Source: Hymenobacter lapidiphilus (GTDB lineage Bacteria; Bacteroidota; Bacteroidia; Cytophagales; Hymenobacteraceae). Taken from it: a stretch of 64,000 nucleotides of DNA. The notes under the pieces are model-generated. The model saw only the letters and a list, made by a program, of their open reading frames with translations, searched no databases and was not told the origin of the DNA. The stretch lies in NCBI RefSeq assembly GCF_003417065.2, contig NZ_QVLT01000015.1, positions 1 through 64,000 of the forward strand. The letters are read 5' to 3'. A program made the position numbers and the translations under genes. This document shows, piece after piece, positions 1-8,555 of the stretch (within the stretch, counting starts at the first letter, position 1; every line of letters begins with the position of its first letter).

Positions 1-1
1 C

Positions 2-523
2 GCGCCGCCCCGCGAGGAGGTGAAGCCCACGCCCGAGCCTGTCCGCCCTAAAGTGGACCAGCGGGCCGTGTTTACGCCCCGCGCCAACCGCGCCGATGGG
101 GGCGGCAACGGCGTAAACGGCACCAGCAACGCGCCCACCGGCAACAACAACGGCGACAACCCCGGCACCGTGGGCGACAAAGGCGACCCGCGCGGCACCT
201 ACGACGGCAAAGCCTACTCGGGCGAGCCCGGCAGCGGTGGCCGCGGCACCAGCCCCGGCAGCGGCGGCCTCGACATGGCCGGCTGGGCCTTTGTCAACCG
301 CCCCACGGCCCCGGCCATCGACAACACCTCAGGCTTCATCCGCTTCAGCATCAAAGTGAATGCCGATGGGGAGGTGGAAGCCGTGCGCAAAGTGTCTGGC
401 AACGTGTCGCCGGCCCAGGAAAAAGCCTGCCGCGACGCGCTGGAAAGCGCCGAATTCCGCCGTACTAACTCGGCCAACGGCGGGGCCACGGGCTTCTACA
501 CGTTTAAATTTACAGTGCGCTAA
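2..523 (+). CDS. TonB-family energy transducer, C-terminal part (5' partial)
   Basis: The reading frame is open at the window edge, so the true start lies upstream; a GTG at 20 is internal. The visible part starts with a Pro/Glu/Lys stretch, continues through a Gly/Asn-rich linker, and ends in about 65 residues resembling the TonB C-terminal fold: FIRFSIKVNADGEVEAV, a helix with SPAQEKACRDAL, and a final TGFYTFKFTVR strand. Proteins of this type are thought to span the periplasm and energise outer-membrane receptors with ExbB/ExbD. In Bacteroidota such a gene often sits between exbD and folC, and folC follows here. Family assignment is fairly secure; the particular receptor served is unknown. 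Confidence 0.7.
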   Translation, partial: APPREEVKPTPEPVRPKVDQRAVFTPRANRADGGGNGVNGTSNAPTGNNNGDNPGTVGDKGDPRGTYDGKAYSGEPGSGGRGTSPGSGGLDMAGWAFVNRPTAPAIDNTSGFIRFSIKVNADGEVEAVRKVSGNVSPAQEKACRDALESAEFRRTNSANGGATGFYTFKFTVR

Positions 524-541
524 GCTGTAGCGCTGACTGAA

Positions 542-651
542 CGATGTAGGGGCGGGGCTTGTCCCCGCCCGCCATTGAACGGGGCCATCAGAACGGCCGG
601 GCTTGCGTACCGTTGTGGCGGCGGGCGGGGGCAAGCCCCGCCCCTACATCG
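542..651. repeat. GC-rich palindromic element, copy 1
   Basis: Two 32-bp arms (542-573 and 620-651) are inverted complements with one mismatch and enclose 46 bp. The arms read from the outside in as CGATGTAGGGGCGGGGCTTG and continue into a C-rich run. Related sequence occurs at 2683-2795 and, as a half copy, at 28170-28206. The element sits between the TonB-like gene and folC and could act as a terminator or RNA-stability hairpin, but it has no T-tract. Confidence 0.8.
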
Positions 652-674
652 TTTCAGCTGACAGCTCACAAAAA

Positions 675-1975
675 ATGACCTACCAGCAGACCCTCGACTA
701 CCTCTACGCCCGGCTACCCATGTTCCAGCGGGTGGGAGTGGCGGGATACAAGCCGGGACTGCAGCGCACCGAGGCGCTGGCCGAAGCGACCGGCCACCCC
801 GAGCGGCGGTTTCGGAGCGTGCACGTGGCGGGCACCAACGGCAAGGGCAGCTCCAGCCACCTGCTGGCAGCCGTGCTGCAGGCCGCCGGCTACCGGGTGG
901 GCCTGTATACTTCGCCCCATCTGAAGGAGTTTACCGAGCGAATCCGCCTCAATGGTCAGCCACTGGCCCCGGAGTTTCTGGTAGAGTGGGTGGCACGCTG
1001 GCGGCCTACTTTTGAGCAGGCTGAGGCCTCCTTTTTTGAGGTGTGCGTGGCACTGGCCTTCGATTACTTCGCCCAGGAAAAAGTTGATGTGGCCGTAGTG
1101 GAAGTGGGCCTGGGCGGCCGGCTCGACTCGACCAACATTCTGCAGCCGCTGGTGTCGCTCATCACCAATATCAGCCTCGACCACCAGGCGCTGCTCGGCG
1201 ACACGCTGCCGCTGATTGCGGCCGAAAAAGCCGGCATCATTAAGTCCGGTACGCCCGCCATCATCAGCCAAACCCAGCCCGCAGTGGCAGCCGTGTTCGA
1301 GCAGAAAGCCCGGCAGGAGGGAGCCCCGCTGCTGTTTGCCGACCATCACTATCGCGCCGAACTGCTCCGCCCGCCCGCCCCCGACGAGTCGTGCAGCACC
1401 TGCGAATCTGGCACGACGGTGAGGTTGTGCTGGACGATGTGGAGCTGGGCTTGGTGGGCGACTACCAGCGCCACAACCTGCCGGGCGTACTGGCTACGGT
1501 GGCCGAGCTGCGCCGCCAAGGCTTCGTTATCAAGGAAAGCCACCTGCGCGAAGGCCTGCGCGAGGTAACCCACCTGACCGGCCTGCGGGGCCGCTGGACC
1601 ATTCTGGACCGCCGCCCGCTCGTCATCTGCGATACGGGCCATAACGAGGCTGGCATCCGGTTCATCGTGGAGCAGCTGGCGCGGTTGCCGCATCGGCGGC
1701 TTCACTTCGTGCTGGGCGTAGTGCAGGACAAGGACGTGAGCAAGATGCTGGCCCTGTTGCCTCATGAGACCACCTACTACTTCTGCCAGGCCACCATCCC
1801 GCGGGCCCTGCCGGCCACCGAGCTGGCCGAACAAGCCGCCACCTTAGGCCTGAGGGGCACCACGTACGTCACGGTGCCCGCCGCCGTAGCGGCTGCCCGC
1901 GCCGCCGCCGAAGCAGATGATGTAGTGTTTATCGGAGGCAGTACCTTTGTGGTAGCCGAAATTGAGGAGCTTTAA
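675..1975 (+). CDS. folC: bifunctional folylpolyglutamate/dihydrofolate synthase, frameshifted as read
   Basis: FolC joins glutamate to dihydropteroate and to folates in the cytoplasm. The Mur-ligase ATP-binding loop (GTNGKGSSS) and the YTSPHL segment are in the first part; the C-terminal Mur ligase domain (CDTGHNEAG, VLGVVQDKDV) is in the second. The gene is read in two frames: frame one is open through codon 1386-1388, and the true continuation begins at GTG 1391 (VQHLRIWHDGEVVLDD). One missing base around 1389-1391 explains it, and adding a single base restores about 434 residues, a normal FolC length. The ATG at 675 fits the family start. FolC is normally essential, so a sequencing error is as likely as a real mutation. 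Confidence 0.85.
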
Positions 1976-2027
1976 GTTCGTCGAAAAGTCCGTCAAACCC
2001 ACTATTTCACTATCTGACCACTTCACC

Positions 2028-2687
2028 TTGAGCAGAAGTAAACTCCGGCGCTTTGCCGCCAATGCCGACCGACCGACCATTGTGGAACCGGGCAAAGTAA
2101 CCTACGAGCAGCTGTCCGGGCGCTGGCACGCCGACTTTTTTGGAAACGACCACCCGATTACGCTCGAAGTGGGCTGCGGCAAGGGCGAATACACCGTGGG
2201 GCTGGCCGCGCGCTACCCCGAGCGCAACTTCCTGGGCCTCGACATCAAGGGCGACCGAATCTGGAAGGGCAGCACCCTGGCCCTGGAGCAGGACCTGACC
2301 AACGTGGGCTGGCTGCGCACCCGCGCCCACGACCTGGCCGACCACTTCAGCCCCGGCGAGCTGCACGAAATCTGGATTACCTTCCCCGACCCGCGCCCCC
2401 GCGACCGGGACATCAAGCGCCGCCTCACCTACCCGCGCTTCCTCGACCTCTACCAGCGCATCCTGCGCCCCGGCGGCCGGCTCCACCTCAAAACCGACAA
2501 CGGGGACCTGTTCGACTACACCCTCGAGACCCTGCAGCAGCGCCCCGGTACCACCATCATCGCCCAGACTCGCGACCTGTACGCCACGCCCGAGCTATTA
2601 CCTCACGCCGAGGACATTCAAACCACCTTCGAGCGCAAATACCGCAAGCAGGGCGTTCCGATTAAGTACGTACAGTTCGAGTTGTAG
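2028..2687 (+). CDS. trmB: tRNA (guanine-N7-)-methyltransferase
   Basis: TrmB methylates G46 of tRNA with S-adenosylmethionine. The SAM-binding motif LEVGCGKGEY, the FLGLDIKG segment and the family motif WITFPDPRPRDRDIKRRL are all visible, with the C-terminal ERKYRKQGVPIKYVQFEL. No ATG precedes the conserved N-terminus (SRSKLRRFAANA); TTG at 2028 matches the family start, while an in-frame TTG at 1962 would overlap folC and add 22 unlikely residues. Length is 219 residues, normal. It lies directly behind folC, probably in one transcript. The stop codon TAG at 2685 is formed by the first bases of the GC-rich palindrome that follows. Confidence 0.9.
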   Translation: MSRSKLRRFAANADRPTIVEPGKVTYEQLSGRWHADFFGNDHPITLEVGCGKGEYTVGLAARYPERNFLGLDIKGDRIWKGSTLALEQDLTNVGWLRTRAHDLADHFSPGELHEIWITFPDPRPRDRDIKRRLTYPRFLDLYQRILRPGGRLHLKTDNGDLFDYTLETLQQRPGTTIIAQTRDLYATPELLPHAEDIQTTFERKYRKQGVPIKYVQFEL

Positions 2688-2795
2688 GGGCGGGGCTTAG
2701 CTGCGCTGTCCTGCGGTTGTCCCCGCCCGCCGTTGAACGGTACCCATACGGACCGTCCTCGCGGCGTGCGGGGACAAGCCCCGCACCCTACATCG
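2683..2795. repeat. GC-rich palindromic element, copy 2
   Basis: Same family as 542-651. The left arm starts TGTAGGGGCGGGGCTTAG and carries an extra stretch (2699-2713, roughly GCTGCGCTGTCCTGC) before the CCCCGCCCGCC segment; the right arm ends GCCCCGCACCCTACATCG. It overlaps the trmB stop codon and lies between convergent trmB (+) and the TrpF-like gene (-). Confidence 0.75.
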
Positions 2796-2800
2796 TGCCG

Positions 2801-3391
2801 CTACTCCTCCAGCGCCTCGAAAAGCGCATCCAGCTCGTCGAAGTCGCGGATGCCGGGCTTGATTTCGTCGCCGCCCTGCAGGATGAGGCCGGTAGGCTGT
2901 AGCTGGGCGATTAATTCTGCCACCTGGGCGGGAGCAGGGTTGCCGCTCAGCCACGACGGCTGCTGCTGGGTGCTGGTCGGTAATGTCGCTTCCGACAGAC
3001 GGGTGATGAGCTCGAAGCCGGCAGTTAGCGCCGTGCGCAACTGGTCCAGGGTATCGGCCGCCACTGGCTGCGGCAGCTCGACCAGTGCCGGGACGGCTAC
3101 GGGACCATCGGGCCACGAGCCGGTTGCCGGCAGGTTGAGGACAATGCGGGTGAGGCTACACTCCTCTACCAGTCGGTTGATTTCTGATACGGGCATTTCG
3201 CTGCCGAACTCCCCGATGATTTCCACGCCGGCCACCCAACCGGCCAGCTCCTTTACTGTGGCCACGTCCACTGCTCCGGGCAGGGCAGGGTCGAGGGTGA
3301 AGATGAGGCCGTCGGCGCCCATGCCGGCGCAATAGCGGGCATCGGACAGGTTGTTGATACCGCGGACGAGGACGGGCAGAAGCAGGGACAT
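2801..3391 (-). CDS. TrpF-like (phosphoribosylanthranilate isomerase-like) protein lacking the catalytic Cys
   Basis: A 196-residue TIM-barrel-like protein. Its N-terminus VLVRGINNLSDARYCAGMGADGLIF aligns by eye with the TrpF start (K-I-C-G-I-T ... GAD-x-x-G-F-x-F), and its end IKPGIRDFDELDALFEAL with the TrpF C-terminus. In TrpF the first-strand Cys is the general base; here that position is Arg (VRGI). Activity as phosphoribosylanthranilate isomerase is therefore doubtful, and no trp genes lie nearby. The start is ATG at 3391, which leaves a 40-bp 5' UTR from a clear promoter; longer starts would run into that promoter. Confidence 0.6.
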   Translation of the reverse strand: MSLLLPVLVRGINNLSDARYCAGMGADGLIFTLDPALPGAVDVATVKELAGWVAGVEIIGEFGSEMPVSEINRLVEECSLTRIVLNLPATGSWPDGPVAVPALVELPQPVAADTLDQLRTALTAGFELITRLSEATLPTSTQQQPSWLSGNPAPAQVAELIAQLQPTGLILQGGDEIKPGIRDFDELDALFEALEE

Positions 3392-3430
3392 GCGGGAAGG
3401 AGTGAGTCGGTGAACGAGTGAGTGAGCGGG

Positions 3431-3438
3431 CAAAGATA
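3431..3438 (-). promoter_or_regulatory. Bacteroidota-type promoter, -7 box of the TrpF-like gene
   Basis: On the minus strand the box reads TATCTTTG, an exact TAnnTTTG match, about 40 bp ahead of the ATG at 3391. A TTTC lies 21 bp upstream of it, close to the -33 TTTG consensus. Confidence 0.6.
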
Positions 3439-3494
3439 CGCGCATCGGTCCTGCTGCGGGAAACCGTTGCCGCCTCAGCTCGTCACCGGCTTCG

Positions 3495-3502
3495 TATCTT
3501 TG
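3495..3502 (+). promoter_or_regulatory. Bacteroidota-type promoter, -7 box of mnmA
   Basis: TATCTTTG, an exact TAnnTTTG match, 47 bp ahead of the mnmA ATG. Together with the opposing box it forms a 13-bp perfect inverted repeat (3428-3440 and 3493-3505, GGGCAAAGATACG). The -33 element is only weakly matched (TTG near 3467). Confidence 0.6.
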
Positions 3503-3549
3503 CCCATTCGGCCGGAACCTTTCACGCTCCGGGCGCAATTACAACTGGT

Positions 3550-4692
3550 ATGAACACAACGAAAGGACGGGTGCTGGTCGCTATGAGCGGCGGCATCGAC
3601 AGCTCGGTAGCGGCCGTGATGCTGCACGAGCAAGGGTATGAGGTGGTCGGCATGACCATGAAAACCTGGGATTATGCTTCGGCGGGCGGCAGCAAAAAGG
3701 AAACCGGCTGCTGCTCGCTCGATTCCATCAACGACGCCCGCCAGATTGCCGTGGAGCTGGGCTTCCCGCACTACATCATCGACATCCGCGACGAGTTCGG
3801 CGAGGCCGTCATCAACAACTTCACCGACGAGTACCTGGCCGGGCGCACGCCCAATCCCTGCGTACTATGCAACACCCACATCAAGTGGGACGCACTGCTG
3901 CGCCGCGCCGACCAACTCGGCTGCGAGTTCATCGCCACCGGCCATTACGCCCAGGTGCGCGAGGAAAACGGCCGTTACGTCATCAGCAAGGGCATCGACG
4001 ACAACAAGGACCAGAGCTATGCCATCTGGGGCGTGAGCCAGGCCAGCCTGGCCCGCACGATGTTTCCGCTGGGCGAGTTGCGCAAGTCGGCCATCTATGA
4101 TTTCGCCCGCGAGCGGGGCTTCACCGAGCTGGTGAACAAGCCCGAGAGCTACGAAATCTGCTTCATTCCCGACAACGACTACCGCAGCTTCCTGCGGCGG
4201 CGCGTGCCGGGTCTGGAAGCGCGCGTGGCCGGTGGCGAGTTTGTGCTGCGCGACGGCACGGTGGTGGGCAAGCACGAAGGCTACCCATTCTATACCATCG
4301 GCCAGCGCAAGGGCCTGGGCATCGCGCTGGGCTTCCCGGCCTACGTCACGGCCATCGACCCCGATACCAACCGCGTGGTGCTGGGCAACTTCGAGGAGCT
4401 GGCCAGCTCGCGCACGCTGGTCGGGCAGCTGAACATGGGCAAGTTTGCCTCGCTCGAAGGGCGAGGGCTGGTACCGAGCACCGTTAAAATCCGCTACAAC
4501 CACGACGGTTCCGCGGCCTTTTTGGAGCAGCGGGGCGAGAAAATCTACGTGTACTTCGAGGAGCCCGTGCACGCCGTGACGCCCGGCCAGGCCGCCGTTT
4601 TCTACGAGGGCGACGACGTGCTGGGGGGCGGCTGGATTGAGCGCCACACCATTGGCGAGATTCCCGAGCCGCTGGCCGAGCTGAGCGCTTAG
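3550..4692 (+). CDS. mnmA: tRNA-specific 2-thiouridylase
   Basis: MnmA thiolates U34 of tRNA-Lys, -Glu and -Gln, taking sulfur from a persulfide relay. The PP-loop SGGIDSS lies at residues 13-19, and the two catalytic cysteines are in NPCVLC (Cys104) and YEICFIPD (Cys204). The GHYAQV and IGQRKGLGI segments are also family hallmarks. Length 380 residues is typical. ATG 3550 is chosen because the upstream in-frame sequence is promoter region and the conserved protein begins a few residues later. Confidence 0.95.
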   Translation: MNTTKGRVLVAMSGGIDSSVAAVMLHEQGYEVVGMTMKTWDYASAGGSKKETGCCSLDSINDARQIAVELGFPHYIIDIRDEFGEAVINNFTDEYLAGRTPNPCVLCNTHIKWDALLRRADQLGCEFIATGHYAQVREENGRYVISKGIDDNKDQSYAIWGVSQASLARTMFPLGELRKSAIYDFARERGFTELVNKPESYEICFIPDNDYRSFLRRRVPGLEARVAGGEFVLRDGTVVGKHEGYPFYTIGQRKGLGIALGFPAYVTAIDPDTNRVVLGNFEELASSRTLVGQLNMGKFASLEGRGLVPSTVKIRYNHDGSAAFLEQRGEKIYVYFEEPVHAVTPGQAAVFYEGDDVLGGGWIERHTIGEIPEPLAELSA

Positions 4693-4695
4693 TTG

Positions 4696-4733
4696 ATTGT
4701 ACTTCGTGCTTCGTTTTTAGTGCTCAGAGGAAA
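4696..4733. repeat. Degenerate TTAG-type heptamer array, single arm
   Basis: Just after mnmA the sequence can be cut in sevens: cttcgt / gcttcgt / ttttagt / gctcaga. It is short and decayed, and is assigned to the heptamer family only by similarity to 19415-19502 and 43431-43556. Confidence 0.4.
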
Positions 4734-4775
4734 AAACTTCTGAACCGTTACCTTCCGCTTATTAATTGCTACCTG

Positions 4776-5519
4776 ATGAATAAGAACTATCTGCGCCGGA
4801 ATGGATTGGTTGGTCTGCTGGGCCTGTCGGCAACGGCGCTGTTGCTGGCCAGCTGCGGCGACACCGCCGAGATACAGCCGCAGCTGCAGCCCGACTATTA
4901 CCCGCTCAGTGTGGGCAGCGTCCGCATCTACGACGTGGCCGATACGACGTGGCGCGACAACGTGCCTACGGCCAGCCGATTCCAGTTCCGGGAGCAGGTA
5001 CTGGCCGCCCCCGAGCCCGATGCAGCCGGCAAGCTGGTGTATCAGGTGGTTCGTTCGCGCCGCGCTACGGCCGCCGGGGCCTGGCAGCCCGATTCGGTGC
5101 TGACCGTAACGGTGGCCCCGCTCAACGTAACGGAGCAGTTCAACAACCGCCGCACGGTGGCGCTGGTGCTGCCGGCCGTGGAGGGTAAAAGCTGGAACTA
5201 CAACGCCTTTAACTCCCTCGATACGGTGGTGGCCGTCACCCGCTTTTATCAGCAGGTAAATCAGCCCTTCAGCATTACGCGCAACGGCAAAACCTATACC
5301 TACCCCAACACCATCACTACTATAAACGACCTGGCGAATTCCATCAATGCCGTGGAGAGCACCATTCAGCGCACCACTTTCGCGCTGGGCGTGGGGCCGG
5401 TAAACCGCGTCAGCCGCCGCTACAAGAACGACTGCTCGGGAGCTGAGGGCTGCCGGAGTCCATTCGTCCGGAAGCTCGGCCAGTCGCGCAATCAGGTGCT
5501 GATCGAGAGCAGCAATTAG
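4776..5519 (+). CDS. Putative lipoprotein of unknown function
   Basis: 247 residues with a lipoprotein signal peptide: basic start (MNKNYLRRNG), hydrophobic core, lipobox LLASC with the acylated Cys near residue 27. The mature part begins with an Asp/Gln-rich linker and a stretch reading YYPLSVGSVRIYDVADTTW, a pattern common in Bacteroidota lipoproteins of unknown role. It is likely anchored in the inner or outer membrane facing the periplasm. Two cysteines near the C-terminus (DCSGAEGCRSP) may pair. It stands alone between mnmA and the S8 protease gene. Confidence 0.75.
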   Translation: MNKNYLRRNGLVGLLGLSATALLLASCGDTAEIQPQLQPDYYPLSVGSVRIYDVADTTWRDNVPTASRFQFREQVLAAPEPDAAGKLVYQVVRSRRATAAGAWQPDSVLTVTVAPLNVTEQFNNRRTVALVLPAVEGKSWNYNAFNSLDTVVAVTRFYQQVNQPFSITRNGKTYTYPNTITTINDLANSINAVESTIQRTTFALGVGPVNRVSRRYKNDCSGAEGCRSPFVRKLGQSRNQVLIESSN

Positions 5520-5623
5520 CGGGCGCCGCGAGGCAACGCACCAGTACGTTTGGCGTCCGGGGGATCTGACGGTTCAAATGGCAGAGTAGGGTCCCCTGAA
5601 CGTTCAACTTACTTTGCCAGCGC

Positions 5624-7330
5624 ATGCGTCGTTTTCTACTGATTGGATTGTTGGTGGGTCTGAGCCTGCCCTCCCTGGCCGCCCGCCCAACTCCGCCCAC
5701 TGCGGCTACGGATGTGGCTAAAAACACGGTGCGCCGGCACCTGATTTACTTCCGCGACAAAACCGGCACGCCCTTCAGCATAAGCCGGCCCGAGGAGTTT
5801 CTGTCGGGGCGGGCGCTGCAGCGGCGCCAGCGCCAGCAGATTACCGTGCTACCCCGCGATTTGCCGGTGAGCCCTGGCTACGTGCAGCAGGTAAAGGCGG
5901 TGCCCGGCGTGCAGCTTTGGTACACCTCGCGCTGGTTTAATGCCGCCGTAGTCGCCTGCGACTCGGCCACGCTGGGCCAGCTGCAGGCGCTGCCTTTCGT
6001 GCTGAGCGCCCGCACCCTCAACCGCGGTCTGCCCCAGGGCAATGCCCAGCCTAAAACCACTCCTGCGGCCCCAGCCCCCGACCAGACCGCGGCCGACCGC
6101 AGCCAGTACGGAAAGGCTTACGCGCAGGTGAAGCAGCTGGGTGCCGAGCGCATGCACGCGGCCGGGTTCCGGGGCGAAGGCCTGCAGATTGCCGTGTTCG
6201 ATGCCGGCTTTACGGGTGTGAATACGGCCTCCGTGTTTGCTTCTATGTTCACCGAAAACCGCCTGCTCAGCACGTTTAACGTGGTGGAGAAGTCGGCCGC
6301 CGTGTTCGGGCGCGACAGCCACGGCACCCAATGCCTGAGCACAATGGCGGGCAACGAGCCGGGCCGCTACCTGGGCACGGCCCCCAAGGCCTCGTACCGG
6401 CTCTTCATCACCGAAGACAATGTGGGCGGAACCGAACACCCCATTGAGGAAGTGAACTGGCTGGTAGCGGCCGAATACGCCGACTCGGCCGGGGTGGACA
6501 TTATCAGTTCCTCGCTGGGCTATACTACCTTCGATGAGCCCTCGCCCAGCTACAGCTACGCCGATATGAACGGCCGGACGGCCCTCTCGACGCGGGCGGC
6601 CACCGTGGCGGCCCGCGTGGGCATGCTGGTGGTGAATTCCGCCGGTAACGAGGGCAATCGGTCGTGGCGCTACATCGCGGCCCCGGCCGACGCCGACTCC
6701 ATTATGACGGTAGGCGCAGCCGACTCGCTGGGTACGGTAGCCAGCTTCAGCTCGCGCGGGCCCACCGCCGATGGCCGCATCAAGCCCAACCTTTCGGCAA
6801 TGGGCGTGGCCACGGCCATTGTAAACCCAAGCGGCTTGGTTTCGCGGGGCAACGGCACCTCGTTTGCCTGTCCGGTGCTGGCGGGCGTGGCGGCCGGCTT
6901 CTGGCAGGCCAACCCCCGCCTCACGGTCCAACAGGTTATCACGCTGCTGCAACGCTCCGGCTCGCAGGCCACGGCCCCCGATAACAACCTGGGTTACGGC
7001 ATCCCCGACTTTGTACGGGCCTACAACCTGGCCAACCCCGGTATACCGCTGGCCACCGCCCCGGTCCGCGGGTTAGCCGGGGTGTATGTGTATCCCAATC
7101 CGGTCGAATCGGATGAGCCACTGTATCTGCAGCTGCCCGCCGGACTGGGCGCGGGTGGCCTGGAAATCCGCATTTATGATGCCCGTGGGGCGTTGGTAGC
7201 CAGCCAGCAGGTGGCGCCGGCCGCTACCGGCGCGGTGCGGCTCGAAACGACGGGGCTGCGGCCGGGCATCTTCACCTGCCTGATCGGCCAGGGGCCACAG
7301 CAGCAGGCAGTGCGCTTCGTGAAGCAGTAG
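5624..7330 (+). CDS. Secreted S8 (subtilisin-like) serine protease with T9SS type A sorting domain
   Basis: 568 residues with a signal peptide (MRRFLLIGLLVGLSLPSLAA). An N-terminal region that may be a propeptide precedes the catalytic triad: Asp193 in AVFDAGF, His233 in RDSHGTQC and Ser413 in GNGTSFACP; the oxyanion Asn is in VVNSAGNEGN. The final ~80 residues start VYVYPNPVESDEPLYLQLP and read like a type A C-terminal sorting domain, which directs export across the outer membrane by the type 9 secretion system. A strong bidirectional terminator follows. The substrate is unknown. Confidence 0.9.
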   Translation: MRRFLLIGLLVGLSLPSLAARPTPPTAATDVAKNTVRRHLIYFRDKTGTPFSISRPEEFLSGRALQRRQRQQITVLPRDLPVSPGYVQQVKAVPGVQLWYTSRWFNAAVVACDSATLGQLQALPFVLSARTLNRGLPQGNAQPKTTPAAPAPDQTAADRSQYGKAYAQVKQLGAERMHAAGFRGEGLQIAVFDAGFTGVNTASVFASMFTENRLLSTFNVVEKSAAVFGRDSHGTQCLSTMAGNEPGRYLGTAPKASYRLFITEDNVGGTEHPIEEVNWLVAAEYADSAGVDIISSSLGYTTFDEPSPSYSYADMNGRTALSTRAATVAARVGMLVVNSAGNEGNRSWRYIAAPADADSIMTVGAADSLGTVASFSSRGPTADGRIKPNLSAMGVATAIVNPSGLVSRGNGTSFACPVLAGVAAGFWQANPRLTVQQVITLLQRSGSQATAPDNNLGYGIPDFVRAYNLANPGIPLATAPVRGLAGVYVYPNPVESDEPLYLQLPAGLGAGGLEIRIYDARGALVASQQVAPAATGAVRLETTGLRPGIFTCLIGQGPQQQAVRFVKQ

Positions 7331-7356
7331 CCCAGCGCGGCAGCCGTCTAATAGAT

Positions 7357-7403
7357 GTCCACCAAAAAAAGCAGGCCCGCCGGACCTGCTTTTTTTGGTG
7401 GAC
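7357..7403. terminator. Bidirectional intrinsic terminator
   Basis: A 19-bp perfect stem (GTCCACC, seven A, GCAGG opposite CCTGC, seven T, GGTGGAC) lies between the convergent protease (+) and PorP/SprF (-) genes. The A/T runs flank a GC core, so the hairpin works in both directions. Confidence 0.9.
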
Positions 7404-7494
7404 ACTATCTGTAAAATCTGCTGCTAAGGATTTGCCGGAGGAGCGGAGGGCTACTGACTGCTGACTTTCTCAGCAGCTTTTACTGGCTGCGCGG

Positions 7495-8475
7495 CTACCA
7501 GAACCGATTGGTGCACACTACCTGCGCTTTTTTCTTCAACCGCAAACCGAGCAGTATTTCGTGGGTGCCGTTGTGGTAGGGCGACAGTCGCGAATGGCCC
7601 AGGTCGTAGGAGTAGCCCAGCGCAAACTGCTCGTAGTTAACGCCGGCCATTGCCACGGCTGCGTCGGAAGTGCGCCACGAGATGCCGGCCCACAGCAAAT
7701 CCTGGTACTTGAGCTTGGCATTGACATCGACGGAAAGCGGGGCCGGACTGACGGCCTTGACCAGCACGGAGGGTACCAGTGACCAATCGTCGGTAAGCGG
7801 TAGCATCACTCCGCCCGTGAAAAAGTAGTGCCGCCGGAGTGAGTTGCCCGAGCCGGATGCCAGTTGGTTGGGGCCATAGGAGAAATCGAGCTTATTGGCC
7901 AGCAGCTGGGTGCTGGATACGCCCACGAAAAAATTCGAGCTGTACACCCACAGGCCAACCGAGCCGTCGAGCACCCGCGAGGATTCGTTGGGGGCCAGCA
8001 CCAGGGGGTCGGGGCCGGGGTCGAAGAACTGCAGCTGGCTGCCATCGACGGCAAACTGCTGCAGACCTGCCGACATGCCCAGTGCCGCCCGCAGATTGGG
8101 CCTGAGCACCACGTTGTAGGCGTAGGAAACATAGGCGCTGGTGCGGCTGATAGGCCCCGTTGCGTCGCGGTACACCATGCCACCTATTGCATGAAACGGC
8201 CGGCGCAGGTCACGCCGGGTGCGCTTGGTGGTGGTGAGCCATTTGCCCAGCGAGGAGTTGACACTGGCGTAGTAGGTTCGGGGGCCGCCCTGCAGCCCTA
8301 CCCACTGCGCGCGGTAGCTGAACTTCACATCAATATAGTCCTCCGCACCCGTCGCGCCGGGGTTGATGAGGTAGTTGTTATTCATGTATTGGCTGTACTG
8401 GGCCTCCTGTTGGGCCAGGGCCGGCGCGGCGGTTAGTAGTAGCAGCAGCGACAGGAGAGAAAAAGGTGTTTTCAT
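7495..8475 (-). CDS. PorP/SprF family type IX secretion-associated membrane protein
   Basis: 326 residues with a signal peptide ending PALAQQEAQ, followed by the family signature YSQYMNNNYLINPGATGAED, then alternating beta-strand sequence typical of an outer-membrane barrel. PorP/SprF proteins commonly sit beside, and are thought to anchor, T9SS type B cargo. The gene lies 80 bp downstream of exactly such an adhesin, in the same direction, so the two probably form an operon. ATG 8475 starts at the signal peptide; the in-frame extension upstream has no signal character. Confidence 0.9.
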   Translation of the reverse strand: MKTPFSLLSLLLLLTAAPALAQQEAQYSQYMNNNYLINPGATGAEDYIDVKFSYRAQWVGLQGGPRTYYASVNSSLGKWLTTTKRTRRDLRRPFHAIGGMVYRDATGPISRTSAYVSYAYNVVLRPNLRAALGMSAGLQQFAVDGSQLQFFDPGPDPLVLAPNESSRVLDGSVGLWVYSSNFFVGVSSTQLLANKLDFSYGPNQLASGSGNSLRRHYFFTGGVMLPLTDDWSLVPSVLVKAVSPAPLSVDVNAKLKYQDLLWAGISWRTSDAAVAMAGVNYEQFALGYSYDLGHSRLSPYHNGTHEILLGLRLKKKAQVVCTNRFW

Positions 8476-8555
8476 AATAGCAGGGGTATTAATTTTCAGG
8501 TGCCGGTTGCCAGTGCCCAGTTGCCACACACTGGCAGCCGGGCACTGGTACCAAC

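Noticed and set aside
1383..1393. Programmed frameshift in folC
   Set aside because: No slippery run or stimulatory stem at the site; a missing base is simpler.
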